Source of the DNA: Anarhynchus alexandrinus
Taxonomy: Eukaryota > Chordata > Aves > Charadriiformes > Charadriidae
Direction of reading: 5' to 3'
DNA: 64,000 bases
NCBI GenBank assembly: GCA_008711295.1
Contig: VUYV01000054.1
Coordinates: 1,520,367-1,584,366 of the forward strand
Position numbers and translations under genes: made by a program. Below the pieces are notes generated by a model that was not told the DNA's origin, made no database searches, and was given only the letters and a program-made list of their open reading frames with translations. Below are positions 1 to 11,500 of the stretch, piece by piece. Within the stretch, counting starts at the first letter, position 1. Every line of letters starts with the position of its first letter.

Positions 1-1319
1 ATTCGTGCCAAGGGCTTCACCGGCAGCTGCCCCAGGTCCCGGACAGGCGATGGGGACCTTCCGCCCCAGCACCACTGCTGCTACATGGGGTAAACCTGGC
101 AAAGTTTGGCTGCGAGGGCCCAGCCCTCTGCCATGGGTCAGGGAAGGAGCTGGCAGAGTGACATCGCTCTGATTTCTGCAGCAGCCCTGTCCCTTAAAGC
201 ATCGGAGGGGTCAAGTCTCTATAGAAACCCCACCAAAACAGGAACACACACAGCCCATTCCCCGGCCCGGGAACCACGCTGCTGAGCCTTCTAGGCCTGG
301 GAAAAGGCTGTATGCCGCTGGGATCGCTGCTGGGAGAGGGGAAACCAGCCGTTCCCGCGCCCGCTGCTCTGATGGCTGCCTGAGCCCGGAGGATGTCACC
401 GCAGCTGAACGCTCCCCGCAGGCACGATGCACGGGCAGAGGCAGCGTTCCTGTTCTGCAGTTCCGCGTTTCCTAGCCGTGCCCGGGCAAGGAGCAAGGCC
501 GAGGGCTGTGGCCAGCACCCGCCCACCCCTCTCTTGCACAGTGATGGAGCAGCTCCAGGGCTGAGACTGCTACAAGGATGCAAGACATTGCAAGGGCCAC
601 CAGGTCCCTGTTTAGTCCAGCAGACAGGGCCAGTGGGGTCCCTGCGTCCCCGAGTGGGGGGGGGGGCACAGCCAGCAGGCAGCCCAATGGGGCTCTTGCA
701 AGAACCCACCAGAGGGGACAAGTCGGAGCAGCGGTTCCCAGAGCCGGTGTTTGCCTTGGCAGCCCCAGCCTCCGTGCCTCGCTTTCCAGACGCCGAGCTC
801 CTAGGGGGAATAGCTGGATGTCTAAAACCAGGCCTGGCAGCAGGGCTGGTATCTGGCTGGGAACACGGCAGCTCCCAGGGGTTGGGGGGGGGGGGGGCTG
901 TGCCCCGGCACTGCATTCCTGCCCCACTGCCGCCAGGTTGGGCATCCCACCAGCAGCCCCCCAGGCTGGGGGGAACAGTGTCCCCTGCTGCATTACACCC
1001 CTCTTAGTTTTCCACCTTGCAAAGCCAGGGAGGATCCCATCCCATCCCATCCCATCCCATCCCATCCGCAGGACCAGCACAGCCTCCTACAAGCCCACCC
1101 TGCTCACAGCCCAGGCAGCGGCCATGGCTTGTGCGGCACCAAGAGCAGCTCTGGCCTGGGCAGCTCGAGCTCATCTGGGGCGAAGGCTGCTCTGTCTTGT
1201 CCCAGGAGGAGCCAGCTGGGGCAGGACCGTAGCGGCGGGGTCCCCACACTGTCCTGGGACCGGAGGTATGCGGCGCAGCACACACAGATTCCCTCCCCGT
1301 CTCCCCCCAGAGCTGAGCC
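1..1319. other. Downstream flank of CRIP2, no gene recognised
   Basis: This GC-rich stretch holds overlapping open frames on both strands, but none has a recognisable domain or a consistent splice structure. It contains G homopolymers at 656-666 and 884-897 and a pentanucleotide repeat at 1034-1067. In human the next gene on this side is CRIP1, but none of its LIM motifs is visible here. I see nothing else I can support. Confidence 0.6.
1034..1067. repeat. (ATCCC)n microsatellite
   Basis: The 5-bp unit ATCCC is repeated without interruption about seven times. It lies just beyond the inferred CRIP2 poly(A) site, so it is probably outside the transcript. Confidence 0.9.
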
Positions 1320-1341
1320 ACACAACGCATCTCTCAAAACC

Positions 1342-1347
1342 TTTATT
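1342..1347 (-). terminator. Putative CRIP2 polyadenylation signal AATAAA
   Basis: The plus strand reads TTTATT, which is AATAAA on the minus strand, about 1.15 kb after the CRIP2 stop. About 15-25 nt downstream on the minus strand comes a GT-rich tract containing GTTGTGTGG, the usual downstream element. A weaker AATATA variant at 2324-2329 (minus strand) could give a much shorter 3' UTR. Confidence 0.6.
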
Positions 1348-1574
1348 GTCAGCAAATAACAAAAGTCAGCCCCGCGGCGGCACGGGGAGCCTGGAGAGAG
1401 CGGGGTGCTGGTACCCCAGGACTCACCACCCTGGGGAGTCCCCTGCACCAGCCCCCTCCCCGGCCTCCTGGGCAGCAGCGGGGCTGGGCGTGCGTGGGGA
1501 GAGGGAGGAATAGGTGAGAATGGAGGGGGGGGCACGTGTCATTCTCCAAAGCGAGGGGCACATTTACAACTGCT

Positions 1575-1583
1575 TATAAATAA
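1575..1583 (-). promoter_or_regulatory. AU-rich element nonamer in CRIP2 3' UTR
   Basis: On the minus strand the sequence reads TTATTTATA, matching the ARE nonamer UUAUUUA(U/A)(U/A) that recruits mRNA-decay factors such as TTP and AUF1. It is the only such AT-rich spot in an otherwise GC-rich UTR. It matters only if the long 3' UTR form is made. Confidence 0.4.
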
Positions 1584-2490
1584 ACAACAACAACGAGAAA
1601 CCTCCGGCTCCGGGAAGCAGGTGGGCGTCCTGCCACCCAGCCGCCAGCCCAATGCGCTCTGCCGTCCACAGGCGGGGAGCACCCCACTCCCCCAAGGATG
1701 CGGCCGCAGGGTGACACCCCTCCCACCCCAGCATAGGCTCTGCCGCTGTGGGGGACCAGGGCCACCAACCCAAACCAGCCGGCAGAGCAGATCTGGCACC
1801 TGCCCAGGTGCACGTACAGGGATGCCCCAGGGGTGCAAGGATGGGGATGCGGGGACGTGCCAGACCCTGTGACCCCAATGGTGGCTGGGGTCAGCCACAG
1901 GCTCTGGGGAGAGCACGAGCCAGGGCACGGAGCCCAGGAAGGGCCAGGAGAAGGGCAGTGCTGCCAGATGGGCCAGAGCCCTCAGGGGACACACACGTCC
2001 CCAGCAGCTGGCCAGGAACAGGGCCCTGACCACCAGACCCCATCCCTAAGTGCCTCAGGGTGCCTGCCCAGCTCCATGGCCCTCTGTGCGGTGGGCAACT
2101 GGGAGCACCCTCCCATGGTGGGACTCCTGTCACCACCTTGCCCCCCACCTTCAGCCCCTCAGGTGCCACCCGCTGTCCCCTGCACATGGTGACATCCTCA
2201 CACCCACCCCACTGCCTCTCACGCTTGGGGGAGCGGGGGGGCTGGTGGGAGGGCTCGGGAGGGCAGAGCGCATTGGGAACCACCAGAGACACCTTCTACC
2301 TTTGTCTTTAAACACTGAAGCTTATATTAGAGACTATGATATATAACCCGAGGGGCAGCACCGTCCTGCCCGGAGTAGAGACAGCAGAGAGAGCACAGCT
2401 CCGTGGCCTGGTGAGGGTCTGCTCCGGCTGTGAGCAGGAGGTTAGTACGGGGACACAGAGCGGGCGGGCGGGCGGGCAGGGGGACACCGT

Positions 2491-2558
2491 CTAGGGCTGG
2501 TTCTTCGCCTCGGGGTCTTTGTCGTAGATGTAGCTTCCCACAGCTCCGGTGTTGACGC
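2491..2558 (-). CDS. CRIP2: CRIP2 coding exon 8 (terminal)
   Basis: It encodes the C-terminal segment [16 protein letters not shown] followed by EAKNQP and a TAG stop at 2493-2491. The acceptor is ATGCAG. Human CRIP2 ends in a similar short acidic and polar tail. Confidence 0.95.
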
Positions 2559-5500
2559 CTGCATGGGGCAGGGGGAGAAGCAGGAGGGTGAGGACCCGGG
2601 TGGGAAGCTGACACACTCCAGGGAGATGTCCCCTCTGGGCAGTGGCATGAGCATGGAGAGCGGCAGCCCCGGTGGGGCGCATGCCCCCGGACTGGCTCCC
2701 CACCCCACGCACCCCCAGGCACTCACCCTTTGGCCCGAAGAGGATTCCATAGCAGGGCTTGTGGCAGTACGGCTGTCCATCGTGCTGCACAGGGCAGAGA
2801 GAGAGAAGCAAGTCACCCAGGGTGGGTAAAAGCCAGTCACCAGGACATGTCCCCCTGGCTGGGCACCTCTCCCACTCTGCTCATCCCCTGCAAACAGCTG
2901 CACCCCAGCACCCCCAGGCTGCAGGAGCTGCTCTTGCCAGTCCTGCCCTCCCCTCTTGCAAAGGCAGGGGCTGCCGCACCGGTGTGGCATGGCACAGCTC
3001 AGCCAGGAGGTGTCATGCCAGCATCCCCCATGGTCGCTGCCCAGGGGCTCTCTGGGCCAGGAGACATCCTTACCTCGGCATGGCCCCCCGGGGTCAGCGT
3101 CTTGCTGCAGCGCTCGCAGCGTAGGCAGGGACGGTGCCAGTCCTTCCCCAACGAAGTCACCTTCTCAGCTAGAGCGGGGACAAGGAGGGAAGGTCACACT
3201 GGCCCCCATGCACACATGCCGGGGGGGGGAGCAAGCCCCGTGGGGACATCACCTCTGCATACAAAATCCCCAGACATCCCTGTGCACCTCGGCCTCCCAC
3301 ATCTCTCCCACCCCTCTGCTGCCTCACAGGTGACAGAGGTTGGACAAGGACAGCTATTAAGCCTGTGCCACCCACCTGGGAGGTGACAGCAGACGACAGG
3401 ATGCAGATGAAGCCCTGCACCCAGGAGCTCCTCCAAGAGGACCCATCCCCGTAGGCTCCTCGGGCGCATCCCTCTGTGCCCCCAACCCCACCTCTGAGCC
3501 AAAACCCCCTCCCAGCCCCTCAGTGTGCCCCGGGGGACCTGCATGGAGCCCCAGCACCGTGGGGCCATGCCACCCCAAGGCATGCACCCACTGCCTGCTC
3601 GCCACCTTACCAAAGTAGACTCTCTTGCCGCAGCGCGGGCACATGTTGGGCTCCCCAGTGAAGGTGGTGACGCTGGAGGCTGGAAGGAGAGGACATAGAT
3701 GTGGGAAGTGGAAGGACATCTCAGCCGGGACACACGGGTGCAAAGGACCACACACACACACCCTACACCATCACCAAATGTGGTGGCTCTGGACCAGCTG
3801 AAGGACACAGCGGAGGGCCAGGCTGCCTGTCCTGCCCTGCCCCTTACCTTTGCTGGGTCCCTTGGGAGGTGCAGCGTTCACCTTCCTCTCCTCCACCTTC
3901 ACCGGGTGCTCGATGGGTCCCGGAGCAGTCTGCCCCTCGATCTGCGGCTTCTCATAGATGTAGGACCCAGCGCCACCAATGTTCACCCCTGAAGTAGGGC
4001 AGAGAGAGGCTGTGGTGGTCTTGGAGCGCTTGGGGTCTCCATCCTCCCCCCAGTCCTCTTGTCCCACCTCCCCCAGCCCCGCTGAGCCACAGGGCCACTG
4101 TGGACACCGCTGCACCTCAGCCCTGGTTTGCTTTCTCCTGACTCAGGCTTTCACCAGCCACGTCTGGGATAGGAGAGCGACTCCACCTTCTGTTTGAATC
4201 GTTGAATGGGAATTTGGTTTTGAAATATTAAAAAAAAAAAAAAGACAGCTGTCAAGACGGATCACTCCCTCGCTCCAGCAGCTCTTCTCTCCCTCTGCAC
4301 AAGGGGACAGGCAGGGTTGGGACTGCAAAGTGCTGGTTTGATGCTCAGCCCATGACCAGCCTGGCTCCTGGGGTGCTTTTGGGGCCATGGCTCCCCGCCA
4401 GTGGGGATGGGGGGGATCTGGCCCCTCCTGCAGCCCTGGGCATGGCCGCACAGGCACAGGGGCAGCACGGACGTACCTTTGGGGCCGAACAGCGTGGCGT
4501 AGCAGGGCTTGTGGCAGAAGGGCTTCCCATCATGCTGGGGAGAGAGGGGAGTGTTAGGATGCCGAGCGGCGATGACGGTTCCCTCCGGATCGCTTCCATC
4601 CCCACTGGTGTTCAGAAACCACCACGGCCATGTCTACACCCCAAAACGCTCCCAGCCTGCGGCTCTGCCAGCGACAGCCTAACCTGACCCGAGCACTCAA
4701 GGATTTCGCCTGCATCAAACACTCCGTCTGTCCTGCACATGCCGTACCGCGGGGCTGGAGCACCGCCACCCCTGCGGCAGTTCAGCTGAGAGGCATCTCC
4801 AAGCCCCGACCCAGCGGTGTGCCACTGGGACCCAGCAAGGCATCGCTTTGCCCGTTAAGCATCCTGTGCGCAATCAGGCCGTTATTAGGCGCACACAGCG
4901 CTGTGGCTTCCACCGAGCTTCGCCTCCCCCCTCGCCTTGGCCTGAGATCAGAGGCCCCACGCGGGCACTGGTCCCAGCCCAGCCGCTATCAGCCCTGCTA
5001 TCGGCTCGGGGCGATTATCGCAGGAAGGCACGAAGCGGGTGATAAGCCCCGGAGCTCCCCACAGCCGTTTCTCATGGGCCAGCGGGAACCGAGTCCAAGA
5101 GAACAAAAAGAGCGTTTGTGGCTGGGGCGGGGGGGCCAGCGGGGCTGCCACGCACACCGCCCCGCGTGGAATACCCACTGGGACCCCGTCCTCAGGCACA
5201 AACCCACCCCATCACCCGCTCGGCTCCGTGCAGCATCTTAGCCCCGCTTCGTGCCCCGTGCTCCTGCCCTCCATCCCCTCTGCTGCACGCCAAAGGGTGC
5301 CTTGCCCCAAAACGGGCAGGGCAGTAGCTGAACAGAAGTGATGTCCCTTCCCTCGTCACCCGGAGCGGTGCTGTGCCGAAGGCGAGGGCTGGCAGGGGCC
5401 GGGGGCAAGGCTGGGGGGGGGNGCAGCTGCAACGTATCGCCAGGCATAAATACCAGTGCGCTGGCAGCGTTACCATGCTGGAGGGGAGGGTAAACATTTA

Positions 5501-8500
5501 GCTGGTCTCCCCGCGACACCTTTCCAACCCAGCCGGACACGCTGTCTTGAAAGGAGGGAGAAAAAGCAGGGAAGGGCCGAATCCTGCGGTCGGCGCAGCC
5601 GGTGGGGCTGCCGTCCCCCATGGGAGCAGAATCCAGCCTTATATGGAGAAGTAGCAAATCCCCAGGGCTTAACCTGGCCCGAAGCACAGATCCACCCGCA
5701 CAGCCCCAACCTCCCTGGCAGGACCGGCCCCACTTTCCCCGTGGGCTGGTGGCACCCAGCATGGCTTTCCCCACCGCCGCCGCCGCCTGCTCCCCAGCTG
5801 TGCCGCGTGCTAAAACCGCGCTAAAGAGCTGGTGACACTCTGGCATGACAGGCACCGCGCAAAGCCCAGGGCACCGGGTGTCACGCTGGGGCACCACACG
5901 GGAAGAACACAGTTGCTCCCAAGCCCGAGCACCTGCCACCACCGCCGGCACGGCGCCCTTGTGCTCCCAAGCACGGAGCAGCCGCAGTGGCATTGCACTC
6001 CAGCACAAGCCCCAGGGCACCGAAAGCACCAGTGCCGAGCTAGAATCACCATGGCAACCCGTGCATCCCCCATTTTGGGTGTTTTTAACCATGCTCCAGT
6101 GTAGGCTCTCGGAACCCACATGCCTTTGAAGCCAGCGTGATGCCCCAACAAGCCTGCCCAGTGCACAGAGCTGCTTCAAGTGCTTGCCAGGGCACGCCGA
6201 GCCCTGCCACAGGCTTGCCTGGGAGCCCACACCGGGGTGGCACAGCTGGGGCACCGCACGTGGTGCCAGCACCGCTCTGTGGCTTGCCCAGGACTGTGCA
6301 CAAGAGCTCTTTGAGCACCACGGGTCGCAGCAGCAGCAGCATTCAAAGGCACAGCGTGCGCTCCTGGGCTTGCGTGCCGCAGGGACAATCCATCCACATG
6401 GCATCAGGTACCCACCCCAGCCCGATTCCTGGGACTTCCCGTCCCTGGGGGTGCTGGAGAGCCCTGGAGGGACCACCAGGCCACCCCTGCATGGCAGCAC
6501 TGGTCCCCCACCCCATTCACCCCAGCGACTCTTACCTCAGCGTGTCCGCCCGGGGTCAGGGTCTTGTTGCAGCGCTCACACTTCAGGCAGAACTTGTGCC
6601 AGTCCTTGCCCNCCGCAGGGACAATCCATCCACATGGCATCAGGTACCCGCCCCAGCCCGATTCCTGGGACTTCCCATCCCTGGGGGTGCTGGAGAGCCC
6701 TGGAGGGACCACCAGGCCACCCCTGCATGGCAGCACTGGTCCCCCACCCCATTCACCCCAGCGACTCTTACCTCAGCGTGTCCGCCCGGGGTCAGGGTCT
6801 TGTTGCAGCGCTCACACTTCAGGCAGAACTTGTGCCAGTCCTTGCCCAGGGAGGACACCTTCTCGGCTGCAGGGAACACGAGAGAGCGGTAAGCGACTGC
6901 CAAGCCACCTGCTAAAGCCCCCAGGGAAGCCGGGCTCTGGGCACCACAGGGGGGGCTGCACTCAAGGGGGGCTGCTCATCGCCACACCACACAAGTCAGC
7001 CACGCTGCAGGGACCACAGGGTCCCCGAGGCCATTCAGGCCATGGGCATGGGCCCCCCCAGCCTCTCATACCCCCCCATCCCCGCCTCTGCCATTGCACA
7101 AGACGCCCTTTCCCACGCGCCAGTCCAGCAGCAACGGTAGCGTTTTCCTTTCTACTCCCTGCGTCTATTTTTACCCTCCGCGTTACCCAGAATGACCCTG
7201 CTCCCATTCAAATATTTGGTGTTACCATGCCCACCCCACCCGGTTCGTCATGCCTCCCCCACGCACACCCAACCTCCCGGGCTGCCGGGAACCTCGGCTG
7301 CGTTTCCAGCCCTCTGCCAGTACTGCCCCCAGTGCTGCTCCCAGTACACCCGCTTGCCATCCAGCCAGGAGGAGGGGAGAGCAGACAGCCTCTGGTGTCA
7401 CCAAGGGATGGACGTTTGGCCCTGGAAAACACCCGTCTCTCGGGTATGCGGGTGCTGGCCCCCAGCCCAGGAACAGGGGCGACGTGCAGACGGGTACACA
7501 GGCATCATCCTCGCATTGCCCCGCAGTGCCGCCAACCCGCTGCCGGCACCGAAAACAGTTTCAAAGCACCAGCGGGCAAATCCAGGGGAGGAAAATGCTT
7601 CGAGACCGGTTACGCAAATGCACCTCCTCTGGTTGGCCCCCGAGCTGTACGTCCCCAGGAGCACCCCGGGAGGCAGCAGGGGCTGCCAGTCCTCCTCCTG
7701 CATCCCCGGCCTCCTGCCGTCCCCCCACTCCCTCCCAGCTCCTGGGGGGCCGGGTGCTGCCCTGTGCCCCCTGCTGATTCCCGTTCGCCCTCCCTCTCCC
7801 CCACACATGTGCGGAGACAGCTGGAAAACAGCGTGATCCCGTTAAAGCCACCGTAAAACTAAATCAGGAGCGCCAAATAAAATATTTAACAAGCAAATAA
7901 AAGCGAAACCGGAGCCAGGCCCTGCTCTGCAAGAAGACCTCCTCCGTGACGGCGGGTTTCCCAGCCTTTTTTTCTCCTGAGGACCTCAGCAAATGTCACC
8001 TGTTTGCATCAGGTCGAGATGGGGGTCAAGAGCTCCCCACGGGCAGGTCCTGGCTTCCAGAGCCACCCTCCTCCCAAGGCAAACAGCTGCGTCCGGGGCA
8101 CGTCGCAAGGCCAAGATAAGCTGAAACAACTGCCATCACCACCCAAAAAAAATCAGCCCTGGTGCAAAGCAGTGTGGCCAGTGGCAGAGGGCAGTGCGAG
8201 GGGACAGAGCTCAGAGCGATTTCACCAGGGTGAAGGGGAGAGCCCCGAGAGCATCCCCAAGCAAGCACATGGAGGATGGGCTTGGGCAACCAGCATCAGC
8301 TGGAAGCAGCTCCGAACCGACCTCCTTCCAGGTTGGACCAAACCCCAGGCAGGAGCAGAGGGCAGGGTGAAGGGATGCCTCGCCATAGCCGGGGCTCTGT
8401 GCCTGTCCGCTCAAAGCTGCCGGGGCAAATCCCTGCTGGTCCCCAACCCCGGAGGGCTCAGGAGCTTCCCCATCCCCTCACAACAGGCAGCACACTGGAA

Positions 8501-11500
8501 AGGAACCAGCGCCGGACCCTGCTGTCCCCTTCCTCTGCCACCCTTGTCCACCCCTGGGGACAGAGGACCAGCCCCAGAGCACACCCCCCCCCAGAAGCGA
8601 GGGGGACACAGGGGTGCCAGCACCCCGCTGCCTTGGGGCTGTTGCAGGAGCCCTGCGTCCCCCCAGCCCTCCCCGGCAGGAACCGGTGCCTCCCCAGGGG
8701 CGACCAGAGAGGGAAGCGGAGCGTGATGGTCTGAAAGCCGAGCCAGGGGCTGGAGGCCAAAGGGCCACTCGGCTTTGTCACAGCGGATGCGCAGCCAGGC
8801 CAGGCTGCACTTCGGCTGCGTCACCCCCGGCCCCCCCCCTGTCACGGCTCTGGGTACAAAGCAAGGAGAAAACATCCGCCGGGAGTTTCCCGGAGGCCAT
8901 TGCAATTACAGCCGGCCACAGCCCACGCCGGCTCTTTCCTGCCCCCGCAAGATGGGATGCCCCCCCAGTGTCCCCTCCTCCACAGTATTTTCAGGCAGCT
9001 GTAAATCCCTGACGCTCCCTGACGAATCCATCCCTGGGCCATGCAGAGCAAAAGGGACATCACCGGCACCCGCAGCCCAGAGGCTGGGGGACGGGGCAGG
9101 AGGGAGGAGGTGGCCCAGTGCACCATCCTGCTCCCGGGGCACGGGGACAGCCCGGGAACCACAGGGGCTGCCCCTTGCCCGCGGGTGGAAACGCCACGCA
9201 GCGGTCGCTCAGGCATCCTCTGGCAGCAAACAAGGGCTCCCGGGGGACACAGTGGGGGCCGGCACAGCCAGGATGGTTTTCCAGGCAGCATTGTTCGCGC
9301 CGAGCAGAGGAAGCAGCTTGGAGCCACCCCAGCCCATTTCCAGGGCAGCGGCGTCCCGCCCGTGGCCGCGCTGCCCCATAAATCACTGCGGAGGGAAAGC
9401 ACCAGCGCCCAGATTTCCTGTCACCCGGCCACATCTGCTCCACCGTTGCATCAGCTACAGAGGAGAAGTCTCTGTCCGTGTCCTCCCGCCACGGCACAGA
9501 CCCCTGGGGCAGCTGCTGGGGGGGGGGGGGGGNGCAATTCGGGGTGGGGGATAGGGGGCACCCCACTATCTGCACTGAGGGGTGAAAGAGCACCGGGGCT
9601 CCATCCAGCTCTGCGCAGGGAGCGCAGGATGGCATGGGGCTCCGGCGCGGGCTCCGCTCGGCCAGACGTCACACTGCGCACCCCCAGCCTCTGCCACCAA
9701 ACGCCATGCCCCACCATGCGAGGAAGGGATGGTCCAGCACCCGCGTCCCCTCAGCACCACACCGAACGCACGCATATCCTGCCCGGCTCTTGCTGGATCC
9801 CGCACCTACGCGCTCATCCCGTGGCGAGATGCTCCCCTCAAGCCCGCCAAATTTAAGCCAGCCACGCAGCATCCCCTGGGAAGGACAGAGTTTAGGGTAC
9901 TCGGCTGCAGGAATTTGGCCTCTGCCAAAGGTGCGTGACTCGGGGTTTGTCTGCCGTGGGTCACCCGCCTCGCCATGGGTGGGCACCGGGTGCCATCGAT
10001 AATAAACCTCTCTCCTCGGGGAAATGCCCCCACGGAGGAGAGGTGGAGGCACAGCGGGGTGCGCGGCCGGCTGCAGGACGTAGCCGTGGGGTGGACTTGC
10101 ACCGTGCAGGGGGTGCAGCCCGCGCCGACGAGGGACACCACCACAGCCAGGGAAAATCAGAGGCGAGGAGCAGGAAAGCACCGGAGGGAGCAGTCTGCTC
10201 ACCGGGCTCCACGGCAGCCCCACCCCGGAGACAACGAGGCTCATCCCTTAATTACCCGCCGTGCCCGGGCAAGGCAGCTGGCGCGGGCTGGAGGTGGGCG
10301 CATCTTTTCAGGGTGGGAAGGGAGCATCCCTGCCTCTCAGCCTCAGCGCCAGGAGCCACGCCAAGCCGGCTCCGGGCCCTCGCACAGGTATTTCCACGGC
10401 CTGACGTCAGCGCTGCCTCAAGCCGGAGGCTTATTCAGCAAAAGCAAGCGTAGCTGCAGCTGCGCCTCTGCAAAAGGGCTGGGCTGTGCCCCATCCTTCC
10501 CACCGCGGCCCTGGGAGGACGCGGGGAAGGGCTGACAAAGCCCAGCCTGGCCATAAAGATGCCAAAACCCCACAGGGACCCGGCGACAGGCATCCCTGGA
10601 GGAGAGGGATGCTGTCAGACCGACCGCAGATGCGCTTCGAAGCGGTGGCAGGCACAAAAGAATGAACGAGAGAGATGAGCGCGGGGAAAGGAGCCCGGTA
10701 AATGGCTGGAAACAAAGCCAAGAGCCCAGGCAGTGGCAGCCTCATCCCCTCCCCAGCCCCTCGCAGCTTGGCTGGGAGGTGGAAAAAGCGGAGGGGCGTC
10801 TCGAGGAGTTCCTGCCATGCTGTGCTGGGCCGTGCCGCCGGCCACGGTGCCCCACCGGCCCCTCCCCAGGAAGGGTCTGCGCTGCCTTCCCTCCACCCTG
10901 TCCCCTCCTGCCCTCCTCGGGCACAGCCAGGCGGCTCCTCTCCCCCGTCACGCAGCCTGCGCTGACGGTTACACCACGCTGCGATTTTGTGGCCAAGACG
11001 TATATATTTAGCTCCTCCGCAGCGAGGAGAGGCGAGGCGAGGCGAGGCGAGGCGAGCCCAAAGGCCCCGAGCCGCTCGCTCGCTGGGCTCCCTCCAAGTG
11101 CGCAACAAAGCCAGCTCAGTACGGCCTCGCCGGGCAGCTTGACCGTGGCTGTCAGCGGTGGGTTTTTTGCCAGGTATTGGGTTCGGCCAGGGCTGAGCCC
11201 AAAAAATCAGCGGCAGGAACGCAGGCAGGCTGCAGCCCTCCTCTCACCCCACCGCGCGGTGAGGGGCAGAGCGGCCGGCGGGGAGCCGGGGCACGGGCAG
11301 GAGGATGAGCAAACCCCCCTCCCTGGGTAAACGCTGGTCCAGAGCACGGTGTTCCTCCTGCATGCTGAAGATACCATCTCTGGCGGGCAGCGCCGGGAGG
11401 ATGAGACAGTTTCCTGGCCCGTGTGAGCGAGAGCGGTGCTCAGAGACACGCTGGAGCAGCCAAGCCTGTCTAAGTGCTCCTCCAGCCCCATGGCTCCTCA

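Larger units (their letters stand above)
1320..2490 (-). other. CRIP2 3' UTR (inferred extent)
   Basis: This is the sequence between the CRIP2 stop and the inferred poly(A) site. A (CCCG)n tract at 2461-2478 follows the stop closely. An AU-rich-element nonamer lies at 1575-1583. The extent rests on the AATAAA at 1342-1347. If the AATATA at 2324-2329 is used instead, the UTR would be only about 190 nt. Confidence 0.5.
2559..4476 (-). other. CRIP2 introns 3-7 (short introns between exons 3 and 8)
   Basis: The introns are 2559-2726, 2785-3073, 3169-3610, 3680-3847 and 3989-4476. They are GC-rich with ordinary splice sites. A 14-nt A run near 4231-4244 and a short CA run near 3750-3763 are the only low-complexity tracts I note. 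No other gene or element is visible in them. Confidence 0.85.
4535..6771 (-). other. CRIP2 intron 2
   Basis: This 2.2-kb intron separates the first two thirds of LIM1 from its end. It holds a cluster of GATA cores (4986-5046), a perfect CArG box (5637-5646), a G run ending in one unresolved base (N at 5422) and the upstream copy of a 235-bp direct repeat (6377-6611). I see no exon in it. The open frames that cross it run through both splice sites and the N. Confidence 0.85.

Noticed and set aside
1579..1584. AATAAA on the plus strand
   Set aside because: No plus-strand gene ends here. The bases are the reverse of an AU-rich element in the CRIP2 3' UTR.
5238..6500. 420-codon minus-strand open frame in CRIP2 intron 2
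   Set aside because: It crosses an N and has no domain. It lies between validated exons 2 and 3 of CRIP2.
6404..6736. Apparent extra LIM exon joined to upstream sequence
   Set aside because: It arises from the 235-bp repeat and the N at 6612. The partial exon copy has no acceptor.
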